From Geobacter sp. FeAm09 (GTDB lineage Bacteria; Desulfobacterota; Desulfuromonadia; Geobacterales; Pseudopelobacteraceae), in assembly GCF_008330225.1 (NCBI RefSeq), contig NZ_CP042466.1:3590001-3654000 (forward strand): 64,000 bases of DNA, given 5' to 3'. Of this stretch, positions 17,559 to 27,294 are shown piece by piece. Position 1 is the first letter of the stretch, and every line of letters begins with the position of its first letter. Made by a program: the position numbers and the translations under genes. A model generated the notes under the pieces. That model made no database searches. It was not told the DNA's origin and saw only the letters and a program-made list of their open reading frames with translations.

Positions 17559-18339
17559 TGAGCCGCTCCTCCATGATACCGATCAACTTGGAAAAAAACA
17601 GGGTCATGACCAGGTAGATCAGGGCGATAACCGTATAGGTCTCGAAATAGCTGAAGGTCTCCGAGGCATACTCCCGGCCGCGGCGCAGCAGGTCGGAAAC
17701 GGCCAGGATGGAGACCAGGGAGGAGTCCTTGAGCAGGGCGATGAATTCGTTGCCGATGGGGGGGAGCACCACCTTGAAGGCCTGGGGCAGGATGACCTGC
17801 CGCATGGCCTGGCGGCGGGACATGCCCAGGGACAGGGCCGCCTCCATCTGCCCCTTGGGGATGGACTGGATGCCGGCCCGGAAAACCTCGCCCATGTAGG
17901 CGCCGTAGCAGACCGCCATGGCGATGATGGCGCTCAGCATGTCGGGGATCTTCACGAAACGGCCCAGGGCGTAATAGATGTAGAAGATCTGGACCAGGAG
18001 CGGAATGCCGCGGATCACCTCCACGTACAGTGAGGCGGCGCCGTTGATGAAACGGTTGTCGGAGATTCGTCCCAGGCCGGTGATCAGCCCGATGCACGTG
18101 GCCAAAAGGATGGCGCCGAGGGTGACCTTGAAGGTGACCAGGACGCCGTCCGGGACGAATTTGAAGATCTCGTAGTAGGGATCCGGCTTGGCAAAGGCAA
18201 GATACAGGGAGACGAAGATCGCGCCAAAAAAGGCGATGCGCCAGGCGGTAAACAACCCGGCGTCGTTCTTGTTGGGGATGGCGGCTCCGTCGCCGACCTC
18301 TATGGGGGCATGGGATGCAGGATTTTTTGGCATGGGCAT
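17545..18339 (-). CDS. Polar amino acid ABC transporter permease (HisM/GlnP type)
   Basis: This 264-residue inner-membrane protein has an N-terminal cytoplasmic tail, about five membrane helices and the EAA coupling loop [21 protein letters not shown]. It overlaps the ATPase gene and follows the binding-protein gene after a strong intercistronic hairpin. It is the only permease of the set, so the transporter is probably a homodimer in the membrane. Confidence 0.93.
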   Translation of the reverse strand: MPMPKNPASHAPIEVGDGAAIPNKNDAGLFTAWRIAFFGAIFVSLYLAFAKPDPYYEIFKFVPDGVLVTFKVTLGAILLATCIGLITGLGRISDNRFINGAASLYVEVIRGIPLLVQIFYIYYALGRFVKIPDMLSAIIAMAVCYGAYMGEVFRAGIQSIPKGQMEAALSLGMSRRQAMRQVILPQAFKVVLPPIGNEFIALLKDSSLVSILAVSDLLRRGREYASETFSYFETYTVIALIYLVMTLFFSKLIGIMEERLNAGK

Positions 18340-18346
18340 AGAGCAG

Positions 18347-18378
18347 GAGCAGGGGCGGCCGGAAAGCCGCCCCTGCTC
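18347..18378 (-). terminator. Intercistronic hairpin between binding-protein and permease genes
   Basis: A perfect 13-bp stem (GAGCAGGGGCGGC, 18347-18359, with GCCGCCCCTGCTC, 18366-18378) and a 6-base loop sit 6 bases past the binding-protein stop codon. There is no T tract, so it more likely protects the upstream mRNA from 3' decay or slows polymerase than terminates fully. Confidence 0.7.
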
Positions 18379-18384
18379 AGCAGA

Positions 18385-19128
18385 TTACTTCACCCACTTG
18401 GTGTGGATCTTGGCGTCCAGTTTCTTGGCCTTGACCGCCTTGATCCCCTTGTTGAGCAGGGCCACCAGGTCCTTGTTGCCCTTCTTCACGACCATGCCGT
18501 AGGCTTCCTTGGTGAAGGACTTGCCCACGATCTTGAATTTGTCCTTGTACTCCTTTTTCTGGAGGGCAAAGTGGGCGGCAACCGGCTCGTCGCACACCAC
18601 GCCGAAGATGCGGCCGGCAGCCATGTCCTCGAAAGCCAGGCCGATCTCGTCATAGGTTTTCAGCTCGACACCGGCGACCTTCTTGATCTCCATGGCGCCC
18701 GTCGTACCGATCTGGGCGCCGACCTTCTTGCCCTTCAGGTCGGCAATGACCTTGGCGGTCTTGTTGGTCTTGGGCACCACCAGGATCTGGCCGATGCTGG
18801 TATACGGCTCGGTAAAATCATATTTCGCCTGGCGCTCCTTCGTGATGGTGACGGAAGAGATGATGGCGTCGTACTGGCCGGAATCGAGGCCGGCAAAGAT
18901 GCCGTCCCACGCGGTATTCTTGATCTCGACGGCGACACCCGCCTCCTTGGCGACCGCCTTCAAAAAGTCGATATCGTAGCCAACGATCTGCTTGTTCGTG
19001 TCAACCATCTCCATGGGCGGCCAGGTGGCGTCGGTGGCGACCTTGATACTCTTGGGGGCGGCAAAAGCGGTGAGGGACAGGGCGGCCAGCAGTGCCGCAG
19101 CGGCAGAAAGCGTGCGCAATAATTTCAT
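18385..19128 (-). CDS. Polar amino acid ABC transporter substrate-binding protein
   Basis: This 247-residue periplasmic protein has a signal peptide (about 1-23, LTAFA) and the type II binding fold: KVATDATWPPMEMVD at the start, then QYDAIISSVTITKERQAKYDFTEPY, the canonical ligand-binding arginine segment of the SBP_bac_3 family. It is first in the operon, before the permease and ATPase genes. Confidence 0.93.
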   Translation of the reverse strand: MKLLRTLSAAAALLAALSLTAFAAPKSIKVATDATWPPMEMVDTNKQIVGYDIDFLKAVAKEAGVAVEIKNTAWDGIFAGLDSGQYDAIISSVTITKERQAKYDFTEPYTSIGQILVVPKTNKTAKVIADLKGKKVGAQIGTTGAMEIKKVAGVELKTYDEIGLAFEDMAAGRIFGVVCDEPVAAHFALQKKEYKDKFKIVGKSFTKEAYGMVVKKGNKDLVALLNKGIKAVKAKKLDAKIHTKWVK

Positions 19129-19183
19129 TGGATCCTCTCCTTTTTGATTAAACTGTAAACGGAAATGGTAAGACCACGCTGTT

Positions 19184-19213
19184 CTTTTAGGGGATGTAAC
19201 GCAGTATTGTCAA
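19184..19213 (-). promoter_or_regulatory. Promoter of the polar amino acid transporter operon
   Basis: On the minus strand TTGACA (19213-19208) is followed after 18 bases by TAAAAG (19189-19184). It lies about 55 bases upstream of the binding-protein start in a T-rich region. Confidence 0.6.
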
Positions 19214-19367
19214 CAAAAAAACACCGGTTCGCAACGTTTTGGACACAGTTGACACAGTGGTGCAGCTTTTTGCTTGCCCTCGCGGGCGGCATCGTTTATG
19301 AAACATGTGGATATTATTCTTTTTGATGAGAACAAACCAACCCCGAGGGATTCCGGAGCATTACCCA

Positions 19368-20288
19368 ATGAACAGATTCAAGGCAGCAGTGTTGCTGCTG
19401 ACCACCACCTTTTTCTGGGGGGTGACCTTCACGGTCGTCAAGGAGGCCGTGGCAAGCGTCGATGTTTTCGTCTTTCTGGCCCAGCGCTTCATCCTGGCCT
19501 TCGCCCTGATCCTGCCGGTCACCATGGCCAAGGGGAAGCGCCTGGACATGCGGACCCTGCGCCAGGGGTGCCTGATGGGGGTCTTCCTCTTCGGCTCCTA
19601 TGCCTTCCAGACCGTCGCCCTGCTCTACACCAGCGCTTCCAATACCGCCTTCCTCACCGGCCTGAATGTGGTCATGGTGCCGGTCATCTCGGCGCTCATG
19701 CTGCGCCAGCGCATTCCGAGGACCGTCAGGATCGCAGTGATCCTCTCCGTCGCCGGCCTGTTCCTTCTGTGCGGCAACGGCACCTGGAACCTCACCACCG
19801 GCGACATCCTGGCCGCCATCTGCGCCCTCTGCGTCTCGCTGCACCTGATCTATACCGGCGAATTTGCCCGCCAAAGCGACTACTACTGGCTGACCGCCAT
19901 ACAGCTGGGCGTCGTGGCCCTCCTGAGCACCGCCGGCGCCCTGGTCCGCGGCAAGCAGGTATTTATCTGGTATCCTCAGCTGCTGGGGACGCTGGTCGTC
20001 TGCTCGCTGATCGCCACCGTCTTCGCCTTTCTGGTCCAGACGTCCATGCAGCGCTTCATCAGCCACACCAACACGGCCCTGATCTTCTGCACCGAGCCGG
20101 TTTTTGCGGCCCTGTACGCCTGGTACGCCATCAACGAACGGCTGGGCAGCTACGGCCTGGCGGGGGCACTCCTGATCCTGGGGGGGATGATCGTTTCCAT
20201 ACTGCCGGAGGATGCGGGCAGGCGGGCAAAGGGTGGGGGAACTGAATCGGAGATCAGCGTGCTGGACGAGTACCGGGCGGGGGAATAG
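19368..20288 (+). CDS. EamA/DMT family transporter
   Basis: This 306-residue protein has ten predicted helices and two EamA repeats; TTTFFWGVTFTVVKEAV opens repeat one and FCTEPVFAALYAWYAINERL closes repeat two. ATG 19368 is preferred to the upstream ATG at 19305 because the hydrophobic core starts there and CGGAG precedes it. It is an inner-membrane exporter or importer of unknown substrate, convergent with trmFO (12-base gap). Confidence 0.88.
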   Translation: MNRFKAAVLLLTTTFFWGVTFTVVKEAVASVDVFVFLAQRFILAFALILPVTMAKGKRLDMRTLRQGCLMGVFLFGSYAFQTVALLYTSASNTAFLTGLNVVMVPVISALMLRQRIPRTVRIAVILSVAGLFLLCGNGTWNLTTGDILAAICALCVSLHLIYTGEFARQSDYYWLTAIQLGVVALLSTAGALVRGKQVFIWYPQLLGTLVVCSLIATVFAFLVQTSMQRFISHTNTALIFCTEPVFAALYAWYAINERLGSYGLAGALLILGGMIVSILPEDAGRRAKGGGTESEISVLDEYRAGE

Positions 20289-20300
20289 GGACGTCGCAGC

Positions 20301-21602
20301 CTACAGAGCGGCACGCCACTCCTCGAGCTTTTCCAGGGCGCGTTCCGCCAGCTTCTGGCGTTTTTCCTTCTTCTTCACCCTGCCCGGCAGTTCGGGGAAC
20401 AGGCCGTAATTGACGTTCATGGGCTGAAAGTGACGCACGTCGGCGTTGGTGATGTGGTGCACCAGCGCCCCCAGGGCCGTTTCGGCAGGAGGCACGGGCA
20501 GGGTGCGCCCCTCATGGAGGCATGCGGCGTTTATGCCCGCCAGGAAGCCGCTGGCCGCCGACTCCACATACCCCTCCACCCCGGTGATCTGGCCGGCAAA
20601 GATGATGCGCGGGTCGCTTTTGAGCTGCTGGGTCGCCAGCAAGAGGGCCGGGGCGTTGATGAAGGTATTGCGGTGCAGGGAGCCGAGCCGGACGAACTCG
20701 GCCCGCTCCAGCCCCGGAATCATGCGGAAGATGCGGCGCTGCTCCGGCCAGGTCAGCTTGGTCTGGAAGCCCACCAGGTTGAACATGGTCCGTTCCCGGT
20801 TCTCGGCCCGAAGCTGGATCACGGCATGGGGCTCCACGCCCGTGCGGGGATCGGCCAGCCCCACCGGCTTCATGGGCCCGAACCGGAGCGTCTCCACGCC
20901 CCGCTCCGCCATCTCCTCGACCGGCATGCACCCCTCGAAGTGGACGATCTTCTCGAAATCCCGCGCCGGTACCTTTCCCCCCCCAACCAGCTCGGCCACA
21001 AACCGCCGGTATTCCTCCTCGTTCAACGGGCAGTTGAGATAGTCGTCCCCGTCCCCTTTGCCGTAGCGTGAGGCGGCGAAGATCGTGGTCATGTCGAGGG
21101 AGTCGGCGGCAACGATGGGGGCGATGGCGTCGTAGAAGTAGAGCCGGTCCCCGCTCAGCCGGGCCAGCGGTTCTGCCAGGGCGTCGCTGGTCAGGGGGCC
21201 GGAGGCGATTATGACGGTACCGGTTGCAGGTATGTCGGTGACCTCGCCCCGCTCCAGGCGAATGAGGGGGTGGGATACTATCTTGTCGGTGACATAGTCG
21301 GAGAAGAGCTGCCGGTCCACGGCCAACGCGCCCCCCGCCGGGACGCGGGTGGCTTCGGCCGCCTCCATGACAAGGGAGCCGCACCGCCGCAACTCCTCCT
21401 TCAAAAGCCCCACGGCGTTTTCCAGGGAGTCGCCCCGCAGGGAGTTGGAACAGACCAGTTCCGCCAGGCCGGGGAGATGGTGGGCCGGGGAGAAACGCTG
21501 GGGCTTCATTTCGTGGAGGACGACGGAAACGCCGCGCTGCGCCGCCTGCCACGCCGCTTCGCAGCCTGCCAGGCCGGCGCCGATGATGGTGAGAGTTTCC
21601 AC
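20301..21602 (-). CDS. trmFO: Methylenetetrahydrofolate--tRNA-(uracil-5-)-methyltransferase TrmFO
   Basis: This 433-residue FAD- and folate-dependent enzyme makes ribothymidine 54 in tRNA, using methylenetetrahydrofolate rather than SAM. The FAD dinucleotide motif is [13 protein letters not shown] at the very N-terminus (8-20), followed by the TrmFO signature [20 protein letters not shown]. Length is normal. The stop of topA and the start of trmFO are adjacent, so the two are co-transcribed, an arrangement common in trmFO-bearing genomes. Confidence 0.96.
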   Translation of the reverse strand: METLTIIGAGLAGCEAAWQAAQRGVSVVLHEMKPQRFSPAHHLPGLAELVCSNSLRGDSLENAVGLLKEELRRCGSLVMEAAEATRVPAGGALAVDRQLFSDYVTDKIVSHPLIRLERGEVTDIPATGTVIIASGPLTSDALAEPLARLSGDRLYFYDAIAPIVAADSLDMTTIFAASRYGKGDGDDYLNCPLNEEEYRRFVAELVGGGKVPARDFEKIVHFEGCMPVEEMAERGVETLRFGPMKPVGLADPRTGVEPHAVIQLRAENRERTMFNLVGFQTKLTWPEQRRIFRMIPGLERAEFVRLGSLHRNTFINAPALLLATQQLKSDPRIIFAGQITGVEGYVESAASGFLAGINAACLHEGRTLPVPPAETALGALVHHITNADVRHFQPMNVNYGLFPELPGRVKKKEKRQKLAERALEKLEEWRAAL

Positions 21603-23927
21603 TTATTTCTTTTCCTTGCCGCCCTCTTTGAAGTCGCACCCTTCCTTGGGGCACTTGACGTACTCACCCTCGCGCTTGCTGATCTTCTTCACCAAGAGCG
21701 GGAAGCCGCACTTGGGGCATTTCCGTTCCACCGGCAGGTCCCACAGGGCAAACTTGCACTGGGGGTAGCGGTTGCAGGAGTAGAACATCTTGCCGTAGCG
21801 CGATTTCTTTTCCGTCAGCTCCCCTTCCTTGCACTCCGGGCAGACCACGCCGGTGCCCCGGGGCTTGACCAGGGGCTGGATGTTCTTGCAGGCCGGATAG
21901 CCGGAACAGGCCAGGTACTTGCCGTAGCGGCCGTCCTTGATCAGCATCGGCTGGCCGCATTTCTCGCACTTCTCCTCGGACAGGACCGGCTCCGCCGCCT
22001 CGGCCCCCTTGTCCGCATCGATGTTGCGGGTATACTTGCACCCCTCCTGGAAACCGGAGCAGGCGATGAACTTGCCCCGCTTGCCCAGCTTGACCACCAG
22101 CGGCTTGCCGCACTCGGGGCAGGCCTCGTCCATGGCCTCGGTGGTCAGATCGGATTTGCTGACCTCCCCTTCCTTCTGCTTGAGCAGGGTGGAGAACGGC
22201 TCCCAGAATTCCTTCAGAAGCGGCTTCCACTGCTTCTCGCCCCGGGAGACCTGATCCAGTTCCTCCTCCAGGCCGGCGGTGAAGTTGTAGTCCACGTAGC
22301 GCGCAAAATGGGCCGTCAACAGGTCGTTCACCACCATGCCCACATCCTCGGGGAAGAAGCGCTTCTTGTCCAGGCGGGTGTACTTGCGCTCCACCAGGGT
22401 GTTCATGATCGAGGCGTAGGTGGAGGGGCGGCCGATGCCGTACTCCTCCAGGGTCTTGACCAGGGTGGCCTCGGTGTAGCGCGGCGGCGGCTGGGTGAAA
22501 TGCTGTTCCGGGACGATCTCGTGCAGTTTGAGGGGCGCCCCTTCGTCCATGGCGGGCAACAGCCCTTCCTTCTCCTCGTCCTGATCGTCCAGCCCCTCGA
22601 TGTAGAGCTTCATGAAGCCGGGGAAACGGATCACCGTGCCGCTGGCGCGCAGGCCGGCCTGTTTGGCTCCGCTGAACGGGCCGGCGGCGGGAGGCGCGGC
22701 CAGATCGGCCGCAATGTCCACCGAGGTCTGGTCCAGGAGCGCCTCGGCCATCTGGCAGGCCACGGTGCGCTTCCAGATCAGCTCGTACAGCTTGTGGAGA
22801 TCGGGGGTCAGGAACTTCTTCAGCTCGGCCGGGGTCTTGGAGATGTAGGTCGGCCGGATGGCCTCGTGGGCCTCCTGGGCGTTCTTGGTCTTGGTGCGGT
22901 AGAGGCGCGGCTTGGCCAGGGCGTATTCCGGGCCGTAGGCGGCGGAGATGACGTCATGGGCCTCCTGGAGCGCCTGGCTGGAGAGATTGACGCTGTCGGT
23001 ACGCATGTAGGTGATCAGACCGATCGTGCCCCCCTCGCCGATGTCGATCCCCTCGTACAGCTTCTGGGCCGTGGACATGGTCTTCTTGGCCGAAAAGCCC
23101 AGCTTGCGGGAGGCCTCCTGCTGAAGGGTCGAGGTGGTGAACGGCGGGGCCGGAGTGCGCTTCTTCTCGGTTTTGGTGATCTTGTCCACCCGGTAGCCAC
23201 CCGACAGGAGGGCTGCCTTCAGACCGGCCGCCACCTCTTCGCCGGGGATGTCGAACTTGCCCAGCTTCTTGCCGCCCACCGCCACCAGGCCGGCCTTGAA
23301 CTCCTGCCCCGGCGCAACCCCCAGGCGTGCCGCAATGGTCCAGTACTCCTGCTCGACAAAGGCCTGGATCTCCTTTTCCCGTTCACAGACCAGGCGCAGG
23401 GCCACCGATTGCACCCTGCCGGCCGAAAGGCCGTAGCGGATCTTCTTCCACAGGAAGGGGGAGAGGTTGAAGCCGACCAGGTAATCCAGCACCGAGCGGG
23501 CCTGCTGGGCGTCCACCAGTTCGGCGGCGATGGCGCGGGGGTGCTCCACGGCGTGGATGATGGCGTCCTTGGTGATTTCGTGAAACACGACGCGCTGGAT
23601 CTCGATGCCCGGGTTCTTCTTTTTGTCCAGCCCCAGGGCCGCCAGCAGGTGCCAGGAGATGGCCTCCCCTTCGCGGTCGGGGTCAGTCGCCAACAGCAGC
23701 CGGCCGGATTCCTTGAGGGCCTTCTTGATGGCGTCGATATGTTTCTTGCTCTCGGGCAGCACATGGTACTTGGGTTCGAAATCGTTCCCGATATCCACCG
23801 ACCCCTGCTTGCTGGGCAGGGCGCGCACATGGCCGAACGAGGCCAACACCTTGTAATCCGTGCCCAAAAACTTTTCTATGGTTTTCGCCTTGGCGGGCGA
23901 TTCTACGATGACGAGATTCTGCGACAT
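21603..23927 (-). CDS. topA: DNA topoisomerase I
   Basis: This 774-residue type IA topoisomerase relaxes negative supercoils. The TOPRIM domain opens with VIVESPAKAKTIEKFLG and includes the DPDREGEA acidic motif. The catalytic tyrosine is in GLITYMRTDS near residue 310. Four C-terminal Cys4 zinc ribbons follow (CPECGKP, CEKCGQP, CPECKEG and CPKCGFP, each with a second cysteine pair). It lies between dprA and trmFO on the same strand. Confidence 0.97.
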   Translation of the reverse strand: MSQNLVIVESPAKAKTIEKFLGTDYKVLASFGHVRALPSKQGSVDIGNDFEPKYHVLPESKKHIDAIKKALKESGRLLLATDPDREGEAISWHLLAALGLDKKKNPGIEIQRVVFHEITKDAIIHAVEHPRAIAAELVDAQQARSVLDYLVGFNLSPFLWKKIRYGLSAGRVQSVALRLVCEREKEIQAFVEQEYWTIAARLGVAPGQEFKAGLVAVGGKKLGKFDIPGEEVAAGLKAALLSGGYRVDKITKTEKKRTPAPPFTTSTLQQEASRKLGFSAKKTMSTAQKLYEGIDIGEGGTIGLITYMRTDSVNLSSQALQEAHDVISAAYGPEYALAKPRLYRTKTKNAQEAHEAIRPTYISKTPAELKKFLTPDLHKLYELIWKRTVACQMAEALLDQTSVDIAADLAAPPAAGPFSGAKQAGLRASGTVIRFPGFMKLYIEGLDDQDEEKEGLLPAMDEGAPLKLHEIVPEQHFTQPPPRYTEATLVKTLEEYGIGRPSTYASIMNTLVERKYTRLDKKRFFPEDVGMVVNDLLTAHFARYVDYNFTAGLEEELDQVSRGEKQWKPLLKEFWEPFSTLLKQKEGEVSKSDLTTEAMDEACPECGKPLVVKLGKRGKFIACSGFQEGCKYTRNIDADKGAEAAEPVLSEEKCEKCGQPMLIKDGRYGKYLACSGYPACKNIQPLVKPRGTGVVCPECKEGELTEKKSRYGKMFYSCNRYPQCKFALWDLPVERKCPKCGFPLLVKKISKREGEYVKCPKEGCDFKEGGKEKK

Positions 23928-23997
23928 GAAGACATCCTTCTGATATAATTATTAATAGTAAATACAGCGGCGAAAGGTCCCGCAGTCCCTTTCGTCC

Positions 23998-25092
23998 CTA
24001 CCCCGCTACGGCGAAATGCTTGCCCGGCAGCGGTGTTATCGCCCCCTTGAGCTCAAGGTGCAGTAACATAGAGGAAACCTCTCCGGCTGTCAATTCCGTT
24101 TGGGCGATGATGTCGTCGATGTGCAGCGACGAACGGGCCAGGAGTTCATACACTGCGGCTTCCCGGGGGGTCAGGCTGAAGGTCCGCGCGGCGGCCTGCG
24201 CCGGGGCGCACTCCCCGTTCAGAGCCGGGAGGCCGCGAAGCTCCTCCAGAATATCCTCAACACAGTCGACGAGCTTGGCCCCCTGCTTGATCAGGCGGTT
24301 GCTGCCGCGGCAGGCGGCAAAGGAGATGTTGCCGGGGACGGCAAAGACGTCGCGGCCATGCTCCAGGGCAAATTGGGCGGTGATCAGGGAACCGCTGTTT
24401 TCTGCCGCCTCCACCACCAGCACGCCGCGGGACAAGCCGCTGATGATCCGGTTGCGCCGGGGAAAATTTTCCGCCAGGGGCAACGTCCCCAGGGGGAACT
24501 CGGAGACCAGGCACCCTGTTTCGCACACCGCCTCGAAGAGCGGGCGGTTTTCGGGCGGGTACACCCGGTCGATGCCGCACCCCAGGACGCCGACGGTTCT
24601 GCCGCCCCCCTGGAGCGCCCCCTTGTGGGCCGCAGTATCGACCCCGCGGGCCATGCCCGAAATCACCGCCACGCCATGCGCGGCCAGCGCCTCGGCGAGA
24701 CGCCCCGTGGCCATGAGGCCATAGGAGGTCGCCCGGCGCGAACCGACGACCGCCACCGCCAATTCGCTGCTGCGCAGTTCGCCCCGCACATAGAGAAAAG
24801 GGGGAGGGTCGGGGATCTCGAACAGTGACTTGGGGTAGTCGGCCGAAACGAACGTCACCAGCCGCGCACCGCTTCCCTCCAGCCGGCGGCACTCCTCATG
24901 GGCGAAGCGCTTCCAGCCGCCCTCCCTGATCGCCCCGGCCACGGCCGGGGTCACCCCCCTGACGGCCGCCAACTCCGCTGGCGATGCCGCCAGCGCCGCC
25001 CCGGGGGCGTCGAAACGTTCCAACAGGCGCCGGAACGTGACATTGCCGATGCCGGGTACCGCCTTGAGGCCGAGCCAGTAGAATTCTTCCAT
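23998..25092 (-). CDS. dprA: DNA-processing protein DprA
   Basis: This 364-residue protein has a helix-hairpin-helix-like N-terminus (YWLGLKAVPGIGNVTFRRLLERF), a central Rossmann DprA domain (VAVVGSRRATSYG, ISGMARGVDTAAH, GVLGCGIDRVYPPEN) and a C-terminal winged-helix region. DprA loads RecA on incoming single-stranded DNA. ATG 25092 is preferred over GTG 25101 because GGAAGG is then correctly spaced. It is directly upstream of topA. Confidence 0.95.
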   Translation of the reverse strand: MEEFYWLGLKAVPGIGNVTFRRLLERFDAPGAALAASPAELAAVRGVTPAVAGAIREGGWKRFAHEECRRLEGSGARLVTFVSADYPKSLFEIPDPPPFLYVRGELRSSELAVAVVGSRRATSYGLMATGRLAEALAAHGVAVISGMARGVDTAAHKGALQGGGRTVGVLGCGIDRVYPPENRPLFEAVCETGCLVSEFPLGTLPLAENFPRRNRIISGLSRGVLVVEAAENSGSLITAQFALEHGRDVFAVPGNISFAACRGSNRLIKQGAKLVDCVEDILEELRGLPALNGECAPAQAAARTFSLTPREAAVYELLARSSLHIDDIIAQTELTAGEVSSMLLHLELKGAITPLPGKHFAVAG

Positions 25093-25132
25093 GTCCCACA
25101 CCTTCCAGTCGCCGCTCCCGCGGGCATGAGAG

Positions 25133-25160
25133 AAAAAAAAGACCGGCCTCCCGGCCGGTC
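25133..25160 (-). terminator. Terminator after the LysM protein gene
   Basis: On the minus strand GACCGGCC-GGGA-GGCCGGTC is followed directly by eight T residues. It lies 20 bases past the LysM gene stop and isolates it from dprA. Confidence 0.92.
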
Positions 25161-25179
25161 TCGTGTGGTGCGTTCATCC

Positions 25180-26192
25180 CTATTTGGTCAGGCTGACGAT
25201 CTTGTCGCCCTTGTAGATCGCATCGATACTTTTGACCACCAGGGCGGTCGCCGTCTTTTTGCCGGTTTCCAGGACAACCAGCGCCCCCAGCAGCTCCTGG
25301 GGCAAACGGTCGATACGCCCCTCGACGTATTGTCGGTCGAGGGTCACATCCCGGACGATATAGAGCATGTTGCCCGCTTCGGCCCCCTGGGCGCTTCCCA
25401 GGTCGATGTAGACGATGTCGCCGGCGGCGATGATCTCGGTCCCGCTGTAGCTCTCGACGATATACCCCTTCAGATCCCTGGACGGCATCTTGAGGGCCAC
25501 CTCGCGGCGCTTGTCGTCGCGGTACGGCATGAGGTAGGAGCCGGGGGAGATCTCCTGATAGGCCCTGGTAACGATGGCCCGGGAAGCCTTTTGTTCCAGA
25601 TCGGTCAACTGCAGCGTGCCCAGCGGAACCACCTTGGCGCCCAGGATCTCGCTCGAAACGGGATGACTGACGGTCCCCTCCTTGCGGTAGACCGAAAACT
25701 TCTCCCCCCTTTGACCCCCTGTGCCTTGCCGATATCGGTATAGACGATGTCGTCATCCCCGGCCACGATACGGTCGTGGTGGATGGCGACGACAAAACCG
25801 GCCGGCTTGCGGTCGGTCTCCATCAAAAAGCCTTCGCTCCCCCGCACGCTGTAGGTCCGTTCGGCGGCCACCTCGGCCAGGGCTTCCGCCTGGGCCGCAG
25901 CCTTTTGGGCTCCCGGCGCACTCCCCTGCTGCTCCCGGGGTTCGAATTCCAGGCGGTCGGGGAACACCCGTACCCGTTGCCCCGGATAGATCAGGTGCGG
26001 ATTGGTGATCTGGCTGTTTTTGGACCACATGTTCGGCCAGTAGCGGGGCTCTTTGATAAAACGCTCGGACAGGCCCCAGAGGGTATCGCCCTGCCGTATG
26101 ACGTAGATGGTCGGCTCCTCATCCGCAGCCAGGGCCAGGCCGGGCACGAAAAGCGCTACGACGAACAGCAGCATGGCAAGTCTGGTTTTCAT
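25180..26192 (-). CDS. LysM domain envelope protein (apparent frameshift)
   Basis: A signal peptide (about 1-23) precedes a LysM domain (YVIRQGDTLWGLSERFIKEPRYWPNMW then NPHLIYPGQRV), which binds peptidoglycan. The rest is a large periplasmic domain. The frame breaks at the six-C run 25704-25709: the first part reads to there, the second continues in the next frame to the stop at 25180. One extra base in that run would give a continuous protein of about 337 residues. Sequence error is the simplest explanation. The gene sits between cpoB and dprA. Confidence 0.8.
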
Positions 26193-26244
26193 ACGCACCT
26201 CGGTCGTTCCTGAAAAGTTAACAGCGGGAAACGCTGCAGGTCCC

Positions 26245-26958
26245 TCAATTGGCGGTCAGCCGTTCCCGCGCCTTGGCCGCCGCCGGGCTGCCGGGATAGG
26301 TCTTGACCAGGCGATCATAAGCTGCGGCGGCCTTGTCCTTCTCCCCCATGGCCGCCAGGGTATACCCCAGCTTCAGGAGCGCGTCCGGGGCCTTGGCGCT
26401 TTTGGCATAATCGTCAACCACCTTCCGGAAAGCGTCGCGTGCCTTGGTCAACGCGGACAGGCTGTAGTGGCATTCGCCGATCCAATAGACGGCGTTGGCG
26501 GCATAGCTGCTTTTGGGATCACTCTTGAGAAACGCTTCGAACGCCTCGATGGCGGCCGGAAAGCTGTTGGCGCTGTAGAGGCCGAACGCCTTGACATAGT
26601 CGGAAGGGGGGCCGTAATCCTTGCCCCTGGATGCGGGTTCCTGGTTGATGACCTCGATCTTGGGCGCCGCCTGGAGCAGGATGCGCGCCTTGAGCTCATC
26701 CTGGGCGGTGCGCAATTCCCTGATGGTGTCCTGAAGCTGCTTGAGCTGGACGCTCGCGGCCTTGGCCTGTTCCTCCTGGGACTGGACCTGGCCGGACAGC
26801 TCGTTCAGGCGCTGTTCGGCCCGCTTGTCGGACTGGATGAGGTGCTCCACCTTTGCCTCGGTCTCGGTCTGGCGCTTGACCATGAGGTCGTGCTGCGCAC
26901 AGCCGGCCAGGGCGAGAGAAGCGGCAACACATGCGGCCCACCGGATGCCGAACGGCAT
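26245..26958 (-). CDS. cpoB: Tol-Pal associated lipoprotein CpoB/YbgF
   Basis: This 237-residue lipoprotein has the signal-peptide lipobox LALAGC, an N-terminal coiled coil (about 30-100: TEAKVEHLIQSDKRAEQRL) and three C-terminal TPR repeats (AFGLYSANSFPAAIEAFEAFL, YWIGECHYSLSALTKARDAF, LLKLGYTLAAMGEKDKAAAAYDRL). This is the CpoB/YbgF layout, which couples Tol-Pal constriction to cell-wall synthesis. Here it is about 21 kb from tolQRAB-pal. GGAGGAATT before ATG 26958 sets the start. Confidence 0.9.
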   Translation of the reverse strand: MPFGIRWAACVAASLALAGCAQHDLMVKRQTETEAKVEHLIQSDKRAEQRLNELSGQVQSQEEQAKAASVQLKQLQDTIRELRTAQDELKARILLQAAPKIEVINQEPASRGKDYGPPSDYVKAFGLYSANSFPAAIEAFEAFLKSDPKSSYAANAVYWIGECHYSLSALTKARDAFRKVVDDYAKSAKAPDALLKLGYTLAAMGEKDKAAAAYDRLVKTYPGSPAAAKARERLTAN

Positions 26959-26989
26959 AATTCCTCCAAATGTCAGGATTTTTTCATAA

Positions 26990-27017
26990 ATTAAAGCCAT
27001 AAACCTTCGTTTGTCAA
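26990..27017 (-). promoter_or_regulatory. cpoB promoter
   Basis: On the minus strand TTGACA (27017-27012), a 16-base spacer and TTTAAT (26995-26990). This is the best promoter match in the gap and points at cpoB. Confidence 0.65.
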
Positions 27018-27294
27018 GCGAAAGCTGGCTTTGCGGCCCGGGGGGCGACGGCGGAATCGGTCATGCGGCGGGATGAAACTCCGGCCGCCGACTTCTTTTC
27101 CGCCCGGTGTGGGGAATAAAGGGCTCCTGCGTCGCGCTCAGCCCGTTCTTGGGCAGAGACCGGATTTTCGGCCTGTTTTCACCGCCCCGGACAAACTGCG
27201 GCCGGCTGTTTTTCTTGGTTTAATTAACCGACAGAATATGTTAGCATTTTTCTTCTACGCATCCAGCCACCAACATCAGCGACGGGAACCATCC
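27018..27294. other. Intergenic region between cpoB and the U32 gene
   Basis: Together with the cpoB promoter this is a 336-base gap between divergent genes. It contains the near-palindrome GGTTTAATTAACC (27218-27230) and a weak promoter for the rightward gene (TTGGTT, 16 bases, TATGTT). Apart from these I see no RNA gene or repeat in it. The open frame from 27031 is not supported as coding. Confidence 0.5.

Noticed and set aside
27031-27294. N-terminal extension of the U32 protein
   Set aside because: The open frame upstream of GTG 27295 has no family similarity and crosses a promoter-like region; U32 homology begins at ELLAPAGN.
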